Positions 1 through 5,905 of a DNA stretch of 6,165 nucleotides are shown here, in pieces. The notes under the pieces are model-generated. The model had not been told where the DNA came from, did no database searches, and was given only the letters and a program-made list of their open reading frames with translations. Location of the stretch: positions 1-6,165 of the forward strand of contig CANRQH010000079.1 in NCBI GenBank assembly GCA_947632745.1. Reading direction: 5' to 3'. Position numbers and translations under genes: made by a program. Source of the stretch: an uncultured Clostridia bacterium. GTDB taxonomy: Bacteria; Bacillota; Clostridia; TANB77; CAG-508. Numbering within the stretch: position 1 is the stretch's first letter; the number at the start of each line of letters is the position of its first letter.

Positions 1-552
1 TCACTTAATTTTTTTAATCATCATACTAATATAAAATTAGATAATAAATTAATTATTGCAGATGTTTATGAATTAGGAGAAGACAATTTAAAATATGGAA
101 TGTATTTATTTACTGAATTATTTTGGGACAAAATTAAAATAAACAGAAAAAACAAAAAAGCAATTTATTTAGATGAAATATGGCGTCTTATTGGTGTTAC
201 ATCAAATAAAGATGTTGCATCTTTTATATATAAAATATTTAAAACAATAAGAAAATATGGAGGAAGCAGTGTTGCAATTACACAAGATATTTCAGATTTA
301 TTTAGTTTAGAAAATGGAACATATGGAAAAAGTATTTTGAATAATTCAAGTATCAAATCATTTTTTTCTTTAGAAGAAGATAATATAAAAATACTATCAG
401 AAAATATTAACTTATCTGAAAAGGAAAAGATAGAAATTAAATCTTTAAAAAGAGGAGAGAGTTTAATGTTTATTGGAGATGAACATATTTTAGCAAAGGT
501 AGAATGTTCTGAAAAAGAAAAAGAAATAATTGAAGAACCAAAAGAAAAATAA
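1..552 (+). CDS. VirB4/TraE-type conjugation ATPase, C-terminal part (5' end outside window)
   Basis: The reading frame is open from base 1 and ends at TAA 550-552, giving the last 183 residues of a longer protein; the ATG at 100 is internal. VirB4-family ATPases are cytoplasmic, membrane-associated hexamers that power substrate transfer and pilus or channel assembly in type IV secretion. The visible part matches their C-terminal RecA-like core: a segment around TNIKLDNKLIIADVYEL, then Walker B AIYLDEIW with acidic D58-E59 (bases 172-177), then GGSSVAITQDISDLF with the conserved T94-Q95, and then the family-like GKSILNNSSIKSFF. The tail ends in a charged KEKEIIEEPKEK. Walker A would lie upstream of the window. 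An 82-base gap with a hairpin separates it from the next gene, and no terminator is visible, so an operon is likely. Family assignment comes from motif recognition. It could belong to an integrative conjugative element or to a resident T4SS-like machine; the window does not decide. Confidence 0.85.
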   Translation, partial: SLNFFNHHTNIKLDNKLIIADVYELGEDNLKYGMYLFTELFWDKIKINRKNKKAIYLDEIWRLIGVTSNKDVASFIYKIFKTIRKYGGSSVAITQDISDLFSLENGTYGKSILNNSSIKSFFSLEEDNIKILSENINLSEKEKIEIKSLKRGESLMFIGDEHILAKVECSEKEKEIIEEPKEK

Positions 553-591
553 GATAGAAAAAATTGGTTTATAACTTAGGGAATTAATACA

Positions 592-619
592 TTTCAAAAC
601 AAAAACAGGTGTTTTGAAA
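592..619 (+). promoter_or_regulatory. Inverted repeat / hairpin directly before an SD sequence
   Basis: A perfect 9-bp inverted repeat (TTTCAAAAC at 592-600, GTTTTGAAA at 611-619) encloses a 10-base loop. It ends at the base before the AAGGAGGG SD of the next gene. No T-run follows, so it is not an intrinsic terminator. It could be an operator, an mRNA processing or stabilising hairpin, or a translational control element. The TTG at 614 lies inside its right arm. Confidence 0.6.
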
Positions 620-627
620 AAGGAGGG
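620..627 (+). promoter_or_regulatory. Strong SD that decides the start of the following gene
   Basis: AAGGAGGG is a near-ideal SD. The only upstream candidate start, TTG at 614, lies before it and cannot use it. Seven bases downstream, in frame, is ATA at 635. There is no in-frame ATG, GTG or TTG near this SD. The SD therefore argues for initiation at the non-canonical AUA. Confidence 0.75.
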
Positions 628-634
628 AATAACA

Positions 635-1591
635 ATATTAAAAATTTTAACTGCAATAGGAAATGAAAATTTAAATAATGTATTACGAAAAGAAAAAGAA
701 TTTGAAATTTTGGAAAATGATATTTTTTATCGAGAAGGCATTTTAGAATTTTTAGAAAAAAATAAAAAAGTTGATATTTTAATTTTATATGAAAAATTAA
801 ATGGAGAAATAAATTTAATTAATTTAATAAAAAATATAAAAAAATTAAATAATGAAATAAATATATTTTTTATTTTAGAAAATAAAAATCCAGAATTAGA
901 AAATTTTTTAAAAAATGAAAATATAAAAAATATTTTTTATAATGATGAAATAGATATTAAAAATTTTATTGAAAAATTAAAAAATGCAAAAATAAATAAT
1001 GAAGAAAAATTAGAAGAAGAAATAAAATTGTTAAAAAATATAATTAATAAAAAAGATAAACAATTGTTAAAATATCAAAATTTAAATCAAAATGAAAACA
1101 GCGAAAATTTAAAAAAGAAAAAAATAATAGCAATAATAGGGGATGAACATTCTGGAAAAAGCTTAATTATAAGCAATTTGCAAAATATTTTAAATGACAC
1201 AAAAAATGAAGAAGCAAACAATTTTGAATTTCAAGAAATAAATATGAACAATTTTTATGAAATAGAAAAAGTAAGTAATACAATATATAAAATTGTTTTT
1301 ATTATTGAAATAAGTTATGAAAAAATAAGAAACAATAAAAAAATTATAGACGAATTAATTTTAAATAATAAAATTAATTCAGAAAAAATAAATATTATAT
1401 TTAATAAAATAAATAAATATTCAATAAATAAAAATATAGCAAAAAATATATTTAAACAATTTAATATAATTGGAAAAATTAAATTAAATAATTATTGTGA
1501 TTATTTAATAAATAAAAATAATAATTATAAAAAGGAAAATAAAAAATTAATTAAACAATATTTAAAAATAATAAATAAAATAGATAAATAA
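635..1591 (+). CDS. Receiver-like + P-loop NTPase domain protein of a T4SS operon (CpaE/MinD-like layout)
   Basis: I place the start at ATA 635 (318 residues) because of SD spacing; a conventional reading starts at TTG 614 (325 residues). From the ATA, residues 1-115 form an alternating beta/alpha pattern like a response-regulator receiver (ILTAIGN, DILILYEKLNGE, INIFFILENKN, NIFYNDEID). The phospho-acceptor Asp position is Tyr52 and the acidic pair after strand 1 is absent, so this is a pseudo-receiver. Residues about 121-146 look like a coiled coil. A Walker A motif GDEHSGKS lies at 169-176, followed by KINIIFNKIN and IIGKIKLNNY, which resemble late strands of MinD/CpaE-type NTPases. In those families the ATPase localises or regulates a secretion machine. 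That role is inferred here, as is a link to the upstream VirB4. Asn, Lys, Ile and Glu dominate; bases 781-840 contain only 4 G/C. The exact family is uncertain. Confidence 0.7.
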   Translation: MLKILTAIGNENLNNVLRKEKEFEILENDIFYREGILEFLEKNKKVDILILYEKLNGEINLINLIKNIKKLNNEINIFFILENKNPELENFLKNENIKNIFYNDEIDIKNFIEKLKNAKINNEEKLEEEIKLLKNIINKKDKQLLKYQNLNQNENSENLKKKKIIAIIGDEHSGKSLIISNLQNILNDTKNEEANNFEFQEINMNNFYEIEKVSNTIYKIVFIIEISYEKIRNNKKIIDELILNNKINSEKINIIFNKINKYSINKNIAKNIFKQFNIIGKIKLNNYCDYLINKNNNYKKENKKLIKQYLKIINKIDK

Positions 1592-1652
1592 AATGATTAT
1601 AAAAAATACATCTAATAAAATTATAAATTTGTAAAAAAGAAAGGAAAAAAAT

Positions 1653-2357
1653 ATGGAGTTAGAACAAAATACAGAATTAAGTTTAGGAGTAGATAATAAA
1701 AAAGAAAATTTTTTAAATAGTACATTGTGGAAAACAATAAATAATGGAATAGATATTGGATTAAGATTTGTACTTCCAGATTTAGTTGAAGATGAAATTA
1801 TAAATTTAAAAGACAATTTAATAAATTATGGCTTAAAAGATGGAATAAAGAAAAGTATTGATTCCGTAATAGAAACAGGTAAGCAAGCAATTGGAATTGT
1901 ATCAGGAAACTTTGAAAACATAGGCCAAATTCAAAGTACTATAAAAAATGGGGGAATTATAGATAAAGTTTCAGATGTATTAGATACAGTTATAGATAAA
2001 ACAGTAGATTCAGGAAAAATAAATAGTTCTATTGGTAAAGTTTTAAAAAATGGTAAAAGTTCAATACTTTCCAGTGTTGAAAGAAATATAGAATCAACCT
2101 TAAATAATCAAATAAGTAGTGCAGAAAAAGTGGACAAGTATATAGGCAATTGGAAGGAATATTATAATAATAAGGATTTTGAAGGAATGCAAAAAGAATA
2201 CACAAAAATAAAAAATGAATTAAAAGAACTTGTTCCATTAGAAAATACTATTAATAATGCAAGATATGTAGAGAACCTACACAATTTAATAAAAAACAAT
2301 GGTCAAAATTTTGATTTAACAGAGGAAGAATTAGAATTAGCAAAAAAATTGCAATAA
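1653..2357 (+). CDS. Soluble helical protein of unknown function, last gene of the T4SS-like cluster
   Basis: I do not recognise a named family. The ATG at 1653 is preceded by GAAAGG at 1639-1644 with an 8-base spacer; the product is 234 residues. There is no signal peptide and no membrane segment, so it should be cytoplasmic. Residues 1-20 are polar and probably disordered. Residues about 25-75 and 85-155 look like amphipathic helices broken by Gly/Asn turns (e.g. GIVSGNFENIGQIQ, IKNGGIIDKVSDVLD). The last 65 residues (NWKEYYNNKDFEGMQKEYTKI onward) look like a charged helical hairpin, and the end is acidic (LTEEELELAKKLQ). It lies 61 bases after the P-loop gene with no terminator between, and is less A/T-biased than that gene. 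Its position suggests an accessory or partner of the secretion ATPases; that is context only. Confidence is high that it is a real gene and low on function. Confidence 0.75.
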   Translation: MELEQNTELSLGVDNKKENFLNSTLWKTINNGIDIGLRFVLPDLVEDEIINLKDNLINYGLKDGIKKSIDSVIETGKQAIGIVSGNFENIGQIQSTIKNGGIIDKVSDVLDTVIDKTVDSGKINSSIGKVLKNGKSSILSSVERNIESTLNNQISSAEKVDKYIGNWKEYYNNKDFEGMQKEYTKIKNELKELVPLENTINNARYVENLHNLIKNNGQNFDLTEEELELAKKLQ

Positions 2358-2436
2358 CTTATTTTGTAACAATCCGTAAGATTATAAAGATATTAAAAAT
2401 AAAAAACATTGTTAATGAAATAATTTATCTAAGAAG

Positions 2437-2465
2437 TGGACTTTTTCAAAAAAATACTATATAAT
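2437..2465 (+). promoter_or_regulatory. Candidate upstream promoter of the PIN locus
   Basis: TGGACT (2437-2442, 4 of 6 to TTGACA) and a perfect TATAAT (2460-2465) are separated by 17 bases. It would give the toxin transcript a leader of about 60 bases. In DNA this AT-rich the -10 alone means little; the correct spacing and the partly GC -35 are what support it. Confidence 0.4.
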
Positions 2466-2485
2466 AAAAAAAATTCAATTAAATA

Positions 2486-2514
2486 TAGATAAATTTAACA
2501 AAATGTAGTATAAT
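2486..2514 (+). promoter_or_regulatory. Promoter of the PIN toxin-antitoxin locus
   Basis: TAGATA (2486-2491, 4 of 6) and a perfect TATAAT (2509-2514) lie 17 bases apart. Transcription would start near 2521, on top of the toxin SD (AGAGG, 2521-2525), so the leader would be only about 13 bases. A TAAATTTA palindrome (2490-2497) overlaps the -35 and spacer and could be an operator, though it is short. Confidence 0.55.
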
Positions 2515-2533
2515 AGAAAGAGAGGTTTATTTT

Positions 2534-2975
2534 ATGTTAAAAATATATTTAGATAATTGTTGTTATAATAGACCGTTTGATGATTTAAGACAAGAGAAAA
2601 TCAAGTTAGAAGCTCGGAGCAATAGAAACAATTATTAATATGTATTTAAATAAAGAAATAAAAATTTATGCAAGTAAAATTATTAACTATGAAATTGATA
2701 ATATTTCTGATGGAAATAAAAAAAGACAAGTTGAAGATTTATATGATGGATTAGAAATAGAAAATATACCGTATACAAACAAAATAAAGGAAAAAGCACA
2801 AGAATTAAAAAAATATAATATCCATTATATGGATGCATATCATATAGCATATGCTGAACATAAAAATTTAGATTATTTTATAACAGTTGATAAACAATTA
2901 GTGAATGCTTGTAAGAGAGCAAATTTAAAATTAAAGGTAGTAAATCCTATGGAATTTATAATGGAGGTGATATAA
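2534..2975 (+). pseudogene. PIN-domain ribonuclease toxin (VapC-like), frameshifted
   Basis: ATG 2534 follows AGAGG (2521-2525) with an 8-base spacer. The first frame encodes MLKIYLDNCCYNRPFDDLRQ and stops at TAA 2636-2638 after 34 codons. The +1 frame, open from 2610, carries the rest to TAA 2973-2975. Omitting one base (for example C2615, in GAAGCTCGGAGCAATA) restores one 146-residue protein, a normal PIN length. All four acidic positions expected for Mg-dependent PIN nucleases are then present: D7 (YLDN), E53 (NYEID), D100 (MDAYHIAYA) and D119 (FITVD). VapC-type toxins cleave specific RNAs, often tRNA or rRNA, and are held inactive by a bound antitoxin; the target here is unknown. Internal initiation at ATG 2640 would give 111 residues lacking D7, so probably inactive. 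The clean coding quality on both sides suggests a recent mutation, a sequencing error or a frameshift mechanism rather than old decay. Confidence 0.85.
2963..2971 (+). promoter_or_regulatory. Near-perfect SD of the antitoxin gene
   Basis: GGAGGTGAT matches the 16S anti-SD over nine bases and lies inside the last codons of the toxin gene. GGAGG ends 8 bases before ATG 2976. It is much stronger than the toxin's AGAGG, which fits the usual need for antitoxin excess, and it would let the second gene be translated even though the toxin frame is broken. Confidence 0.8.
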
Positions 2976-3173
2976 ATGGCAGTAACTGTGAAAGATTTAG
3001 AAAAAATAAGACAAGAAGGACTTAAAGCATTAAGAGAAAAATTAGGGCCAATTGGAATGATAAAATTTATACAGATGTATAGTGATGGAGAAGGAGATTA
3101 TACAGAAGAAAGAAGAGAAAAATTAAAGGAATTAAAAGAAGAAGATTTAGAAAAATATTTAGAAGAAAACTAA
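2976..3173 (+). CDS. Small charged protein, probable antitoxin partner of the PIN protein
   Basis: The gene encodes 65 residues, and its ATG directly follows the toxin stop (TAA 2973-2975, zero gap), so translational coupling is expected. Residues 1-25 (VKDLEKIRQEGLKALREKLG) form a charged helix. They are followed by GPIGMIKFIQMYSDGEGDYTEER at 24-46, with a hydrophobic GMIKFI core and a GDYT turn, and a very acidic/basic helical tail ending LEKYLEEN. I recall similar short proteins next to PIN genes, but cannot verify it here. No classic DNA-binding fold (ribbon-helix-helix, AbrB or HTH) is obvious, so autoregulation is uncertain. Neutralising the PIN protein is inferred from size, charge and adjacency. 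The toxin-first order is the reverse of most vapBC loci. An intrinsic terminator follows 52 bases downstream. Confidence 0.75.
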   Translation: MAVTVKDLEKIRQEGLKALREKLGPIGMIKFIQMYSDGEGDYTEERREKLKELKEEDLEKYLEEN

Positions 3174-3224
3174 ATAAAAAATTCATGTTACTATTTAGGC
3201 ATTTCTATAAAGAATCATTTTGCT

Positions 3225-3270
3225 AAATAACTAAGGATTGAAATCTTTAGTTATTTTTTGTATTTTTTTT
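3225..3270 (+). terminator. Intrinsic terminator after the PIN/antitoxin genes
   Basis: Arms AAATAACTAAGGA (3225-3237) and TCTTTAGTTATTT (3244-3256) form a 13-bp stem with one G-U pair around a 6-base loop. The right arm runs into T-rich DNA (3254-3259 and 3263-3270, split by GTA). It isolates the toxin-antitoxin transcript from gyrA. Confidence 0.85.
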
Positions 3271-3312
3271 ATGTAAAAAAGCGCCGATAAAATAAAAAAA
3301 GGTAGGCCACGT

Positions 3313-3344
3313 AAAATTTCATCAAATTTTCTTGCAAAATTTTT
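3313..3344. other. A/T tracts upstream of and overlapping the gyrA promoter
   Basis: Three A-to-T tracts (AAAATTT, AAATTTT, AAAATTTTT) have junctions near 3316, 3326 and 3339, so spacings are about 10 and 13 bases. Such near-helical phasing can bend DNA or act like an UP element. The last tract overlaps the -35 box and spacer. Similar tracts are common in AT-rich genomes, so this is tentative. Confidence 0.35.
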
Positions 3345-3360
3345 CTCTTTTTAGTATAAT
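3332..3360 (+). promoter_or_regulatory. gyrA promoter (sigma-A type)
   Basis: TTGCAA (3332-3337, 4 of 6) and a perfect TATAAT (3355-3360) are 17 bases apart, 36 bases before the gyrA start. Transcription would begin near 3367, giving a leader of about 30 bases with SD AAGAGG at 3383-3388. Confidence 0.75.
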
Positions 3361-3396
3361 ACAAAATATAAAAACAAGTGAAAAGAGGTAATAATA

Positions 3397-5838
3397 ATGG
3401 CAGAAAGACAAGACGGAAAGATAATAGAAAGAGATATTGAAGAAGAAATGAGAACAGCGTATATAGACTACGCAATGAGTGTTATAGTTTCTCGTGCTCT
3501 TCCAGATGTAAGAGATGGGTTAAAACCTGTTCATAGAAGAATTTTATATACAATGCATGAAGATGGTTTAACATCAGATAAACCATATAGGAAGTCTGCA
3601 ACAACAGTTGGAGACGTGCTTGGTAGGTATCATCCACATGGAGATGCTTCTGTTTATGATGCATTAGTAAGGTTAGCACAAGACTTTTCTATGAGATACA
3701 TGTTAATTGATGGACATGGAAACTTTGGTTCAATAGATGGTGACCCACCAGCTGCTTATCGTTACACAGAAGCAAGAATGTCAAAGATAGCGGAATTAAT
3801 GCTTACAGATATAGAGAAGAATACAGTAGACTTTATGCCAAACTTTGATGCAAGATTACAAGAACCAACAGTACTACCTGCACAAATTCCAGCATTACTT
3901 GTAAATGGTTCATCAGGCATAGCCGTAGGTATGGCAACCAATATTCCACCACATAATTTAAGTGAAGTAATAGATGGACTTGTAAAAATAATTGATGAAG
4001 ACGAAGTATCTGATGAAGATTTAATGCAAATTATAAAAGGTCCAGATTTTCCAACAGAGGGAATTATTTTAGGAACAGAAGGAATAAGAGAATCTTACAA
4101 AACAGGTAGAGGCAAGTTAACTTTAAGAGCAGAAGCTGAAATAGAAGAAATGGCAGGAAACAGACAAAAAATAGTAGTTAGCTCACTTCCATATCAAGTA
4201 AACAAAGCAAAATTAATTGAAAATATGGCTAATTTAGTTAGGGAAAAGCGCTTAGAGGGAATATCTGAAATAAGAGATGAATCAGACAGAATTGATAGAG
4301 TAAGAATAGTAATTGAGTTAAAAAAAGATGCAAATGCTCAAGTAGTTTTAAATCAATTATATAAAAATACCCAAATGCAAACAAGTTTTGGTGTAATTAT
4401 GCTTGCCCTAGTAAATGGAGAACCTAAAATACTATCTTTAAGACAATGTTTAGATTGTTATTTAGAGCATAGAAAAGATGTAACACTTCGTAGAACTAAG
4501 TTTGAACTAGACAAAGCTTTAGCAAGAGTTCATATTTTAGAAGGTTTAAGAATAGCAATAGATAATATTGATGAAGTTATTTCAATAATTAGAAATTCTT
4601 ATGATGATGCTAAAGAAAGATTAATAGAAAGATTTAAACTTACTGATATTCAAGCACAAGCAATACTAGATATGAGATTAAGAACACTATCTGGTTTGCA
4701 ACGTGAAAAAATTGAAGAAGAATATAATGAATTAATGAAATTAATAGAACATTTGAGAGATATATTAAACAGTGAACACCTAGTTTTTGAAGTTATAAAA
4801 GAAGAGCTATTAAAAGTAAAAGAAAAATTTGGTGATGAAAGAAAGACAAAAATAAAACCTGCAGAAGGTGAAATAGAAGTAGAGGATTTAATTAAAGAGG
4901 AGCAAACCGTTATAGCCCTAACACATTTCGGTTATATAAAGAGAATGCCAATAGATACATATAAGAGCCAAAAAAGAGGCGGTAAAGGCATTACCGGAAT
5001 TGCAACTCGTGAAGGAGATTTTGTAAAACAAATCTTTACATCATCTACACATGATTTAATATTGTTCTTTACAAATAAAGGAAAACTATATAAACTTAAA
5101 GGATATGAAATTCCAGAAGCAGGTAGAACTGCTAAAGGAACTGCAATTGTAAATTTACTTAGTTTAGATGCTGGAGAAAAAGTTTCTGCTGTAATTCCAA
5201 TTCAAAACTTCGCAGAAGGAAAATACTTGCTTATGGGAACTAAAAATGGTTTAATTAAGAAAACAGCTCTTTCTGAATATAATTCAGGAAAGAAAACAGG
5301 GCTTTTAAGTATTACTTTAAAAGATGATGATGAGCTTATTTCTGTAAAATTAACAGATGGACAAGACAATGTAGTTTTAGTTACCCGTAAAGGTTTGTGT
5401 ATTACATTTGATGAAAAAGATGTAAGACCAATAGGTAGAATTGCACAAGGTGTTATAGGAATAAGAATTGCTGAAGATGATGAAGTAATTGGAATGGAAT
5501 CAATAATTGCTGGAAGTAAAGCAACATTACTTGCAATAACAGAAAATGGCTTTGGAAAACGTACGGAATTAGACGAATACAGAGTTCAACAAAGAGGTGG
5601 AAAAGGAGTAATAACATACAAAATTACACCTAAAACAGGAGAACTTGTTGGAGTAAAAATTGCAGATGATACTCAGGATGTAATGTTAATTACTGATACT
5701 GGTACAATAATTAGAATGAATGTTAGTGAAATAAGTGTTTTAGGAAGGTCAACACAAGGTGTTACTCTTATAAGAACAAATGATGGAGGAAAAGTAGTAA
5801 GTATAGAAATTGTAGATAAAGAAGAAAATGAAGAATAG
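3397..5838 (+). CDS. gyrA: DNA gyrase subunit A
   Basis: GyrA pairs with GyrB (A2B2) to introduce ATP-driven negative supercoils into DNA. ATG 3397 has SD AAGAGG with an 8-base spacer; 813 residues ending in TAG is normal for the family. The breakage-reunion domain spans about 1-490, with HPHGD at 79-83, catalytic Arg122-Tyr123 (AAYRYTEARM) and the intercalating Ile175 (SSGIAVGMATNIPPH). The coiled-coil/C-gate lies at about 360-470. The C-terminal pinwheel runs from about 495 to 805. Its GyrA-box QKRGGKG at 525-531 separates GyrA from ParC, and a second heptad QQRGGKG is at 731-737. An acidic tail (DKEENEE) follows. In the quinolone region, Ala84 replaces the Ser equivalent to E. coli Ser83, while Asp88 (E. 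coli Asp87) is kept. The gene has its own promoter and is isolated from upstream genes by a terminator; gyrB is not adjacent upstream. Base composition is more balanced than in the left cluster. Confidence 0.98.
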   Translation: MAERQDGKIIERDIEEEMRTAYIDYAMSVIVSRALPDVRDGLKPVHRRILYTMHEDGLTSDKPYRKSATTVGDVLGRYHPHGDASVYDALVRLAQDFSMRYMLIDGHGNFGSIDGDPPAAYRYTEARMSKIAELMLTDIEKNTVDFMPNFDARLQEPTVLPAQIPALLVNGSSGIAVGMATNIPPHNLSEVIDGLVKIIDEDEVSDEDLMQIIKGPDFPTEGIILGTEGIRESYKTGRGKLTLRAEAEIEEMAGNRQKIVVSSLPYQVNKAKLIENMANLVREKRLEGISEIRDESDRIDRVRIVIELKKDANAQVVLNQLYKNTQMQTSFGVIMLALVNGEPKILSLRQCLDCYLEHRKDVTLRRTKFELDKALARVHILEGLRIAIDNIDEVISIIRNSYDDAKERLIERFKLTDIQAQAILDMRLRTLSGLQREKIEEEYNELMKLIEHLRDILNSEHLVFEVIKEELLKVKEKFGDERKTKIKPAEGEIEVEDLIKEEQTVIALTHFGYIKRMPIDTYKSQKRGGKGITGIATREGDFVKQIFTSSTHDLILFFTNKGKLYKLKGYEIPEAGRTAKGTAIVNLLSLDAGEKVSAVIPIQNFAEGKYLLMGTKNGLIKKTALSEYNSGKKTGLLSITLKDDDELISVKLTDGQDNVVLVTRKGLCITFDEKDVRPIGRIAQGVIGIRIAEDDEVIGMESIIAGSKATLLAITENGFGKRTELDEYRVQQRGGKGVITYKITPKTGELVGVKIADDTQDVMLITDTGTIIRMNVSEISVLGRSTQGVTLIRTNDGGKVVSIEIVDKEENEE

Positions 5839-5905
5839 TTTTTTTGAATTAAAAGTTTCTATATTAAAAATAAATTAAAAAAATATTACAGCAAATAAAA
5901 AAAAT

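Noticed and set aside
165..356. 63-codon minus-strand ORF inside the VirB4-like gene
   Set aside because: It mirrors a well-supported + strand coding region, has no SD or family features, and its hydrophobic content is what antisense of A-rich coding DNA gives.
614..634. TTG 614 as the start of the P-loop gene
   Set aside because: It lies within an inverted-repeat stem and upstream of the only strong SD; AGGTG at 607-611 leaves just two bases of spacing.
1562..1816. 84-codon minus-strand ORF rich in Phe and Ile
   Set aside because: It spans the gap and the start of a real + strand gene; the hydrophobic run is the antisense of Lys/Asn-rich sequence and no SD is present.
2432..2446. AAGT-GG-ACTT followed by T5 after the third gene, as a terminator
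   Set aside because: The stem is only 4 bp with a 2-base loop, too short to form. The bases fit better as the -35 region of a candidate promoter.
2561..2569. TGTTATAAT, a perfect extended -10 inside the PIN gene
   Set aside because: It is fully explained by the codons for the conserved CCYN segment of the protein; no -35 supports it. It could still be an internal antitoxin promoter, but the evidence is too thin to list.
3269..3679. Minus-strand ORFs (3269-3475 and 3482-3679) across the gyrA promoter and 5' end
   Set aside because: They are antisense to gyrA and its control region, with no start signal and no recognisable protein features.
3397..5838. ParC rather than GyrA
   Set aside because: The canonical GyrA-box QKRGGKG at 525-531 and full pinwheel length identify GyrA.
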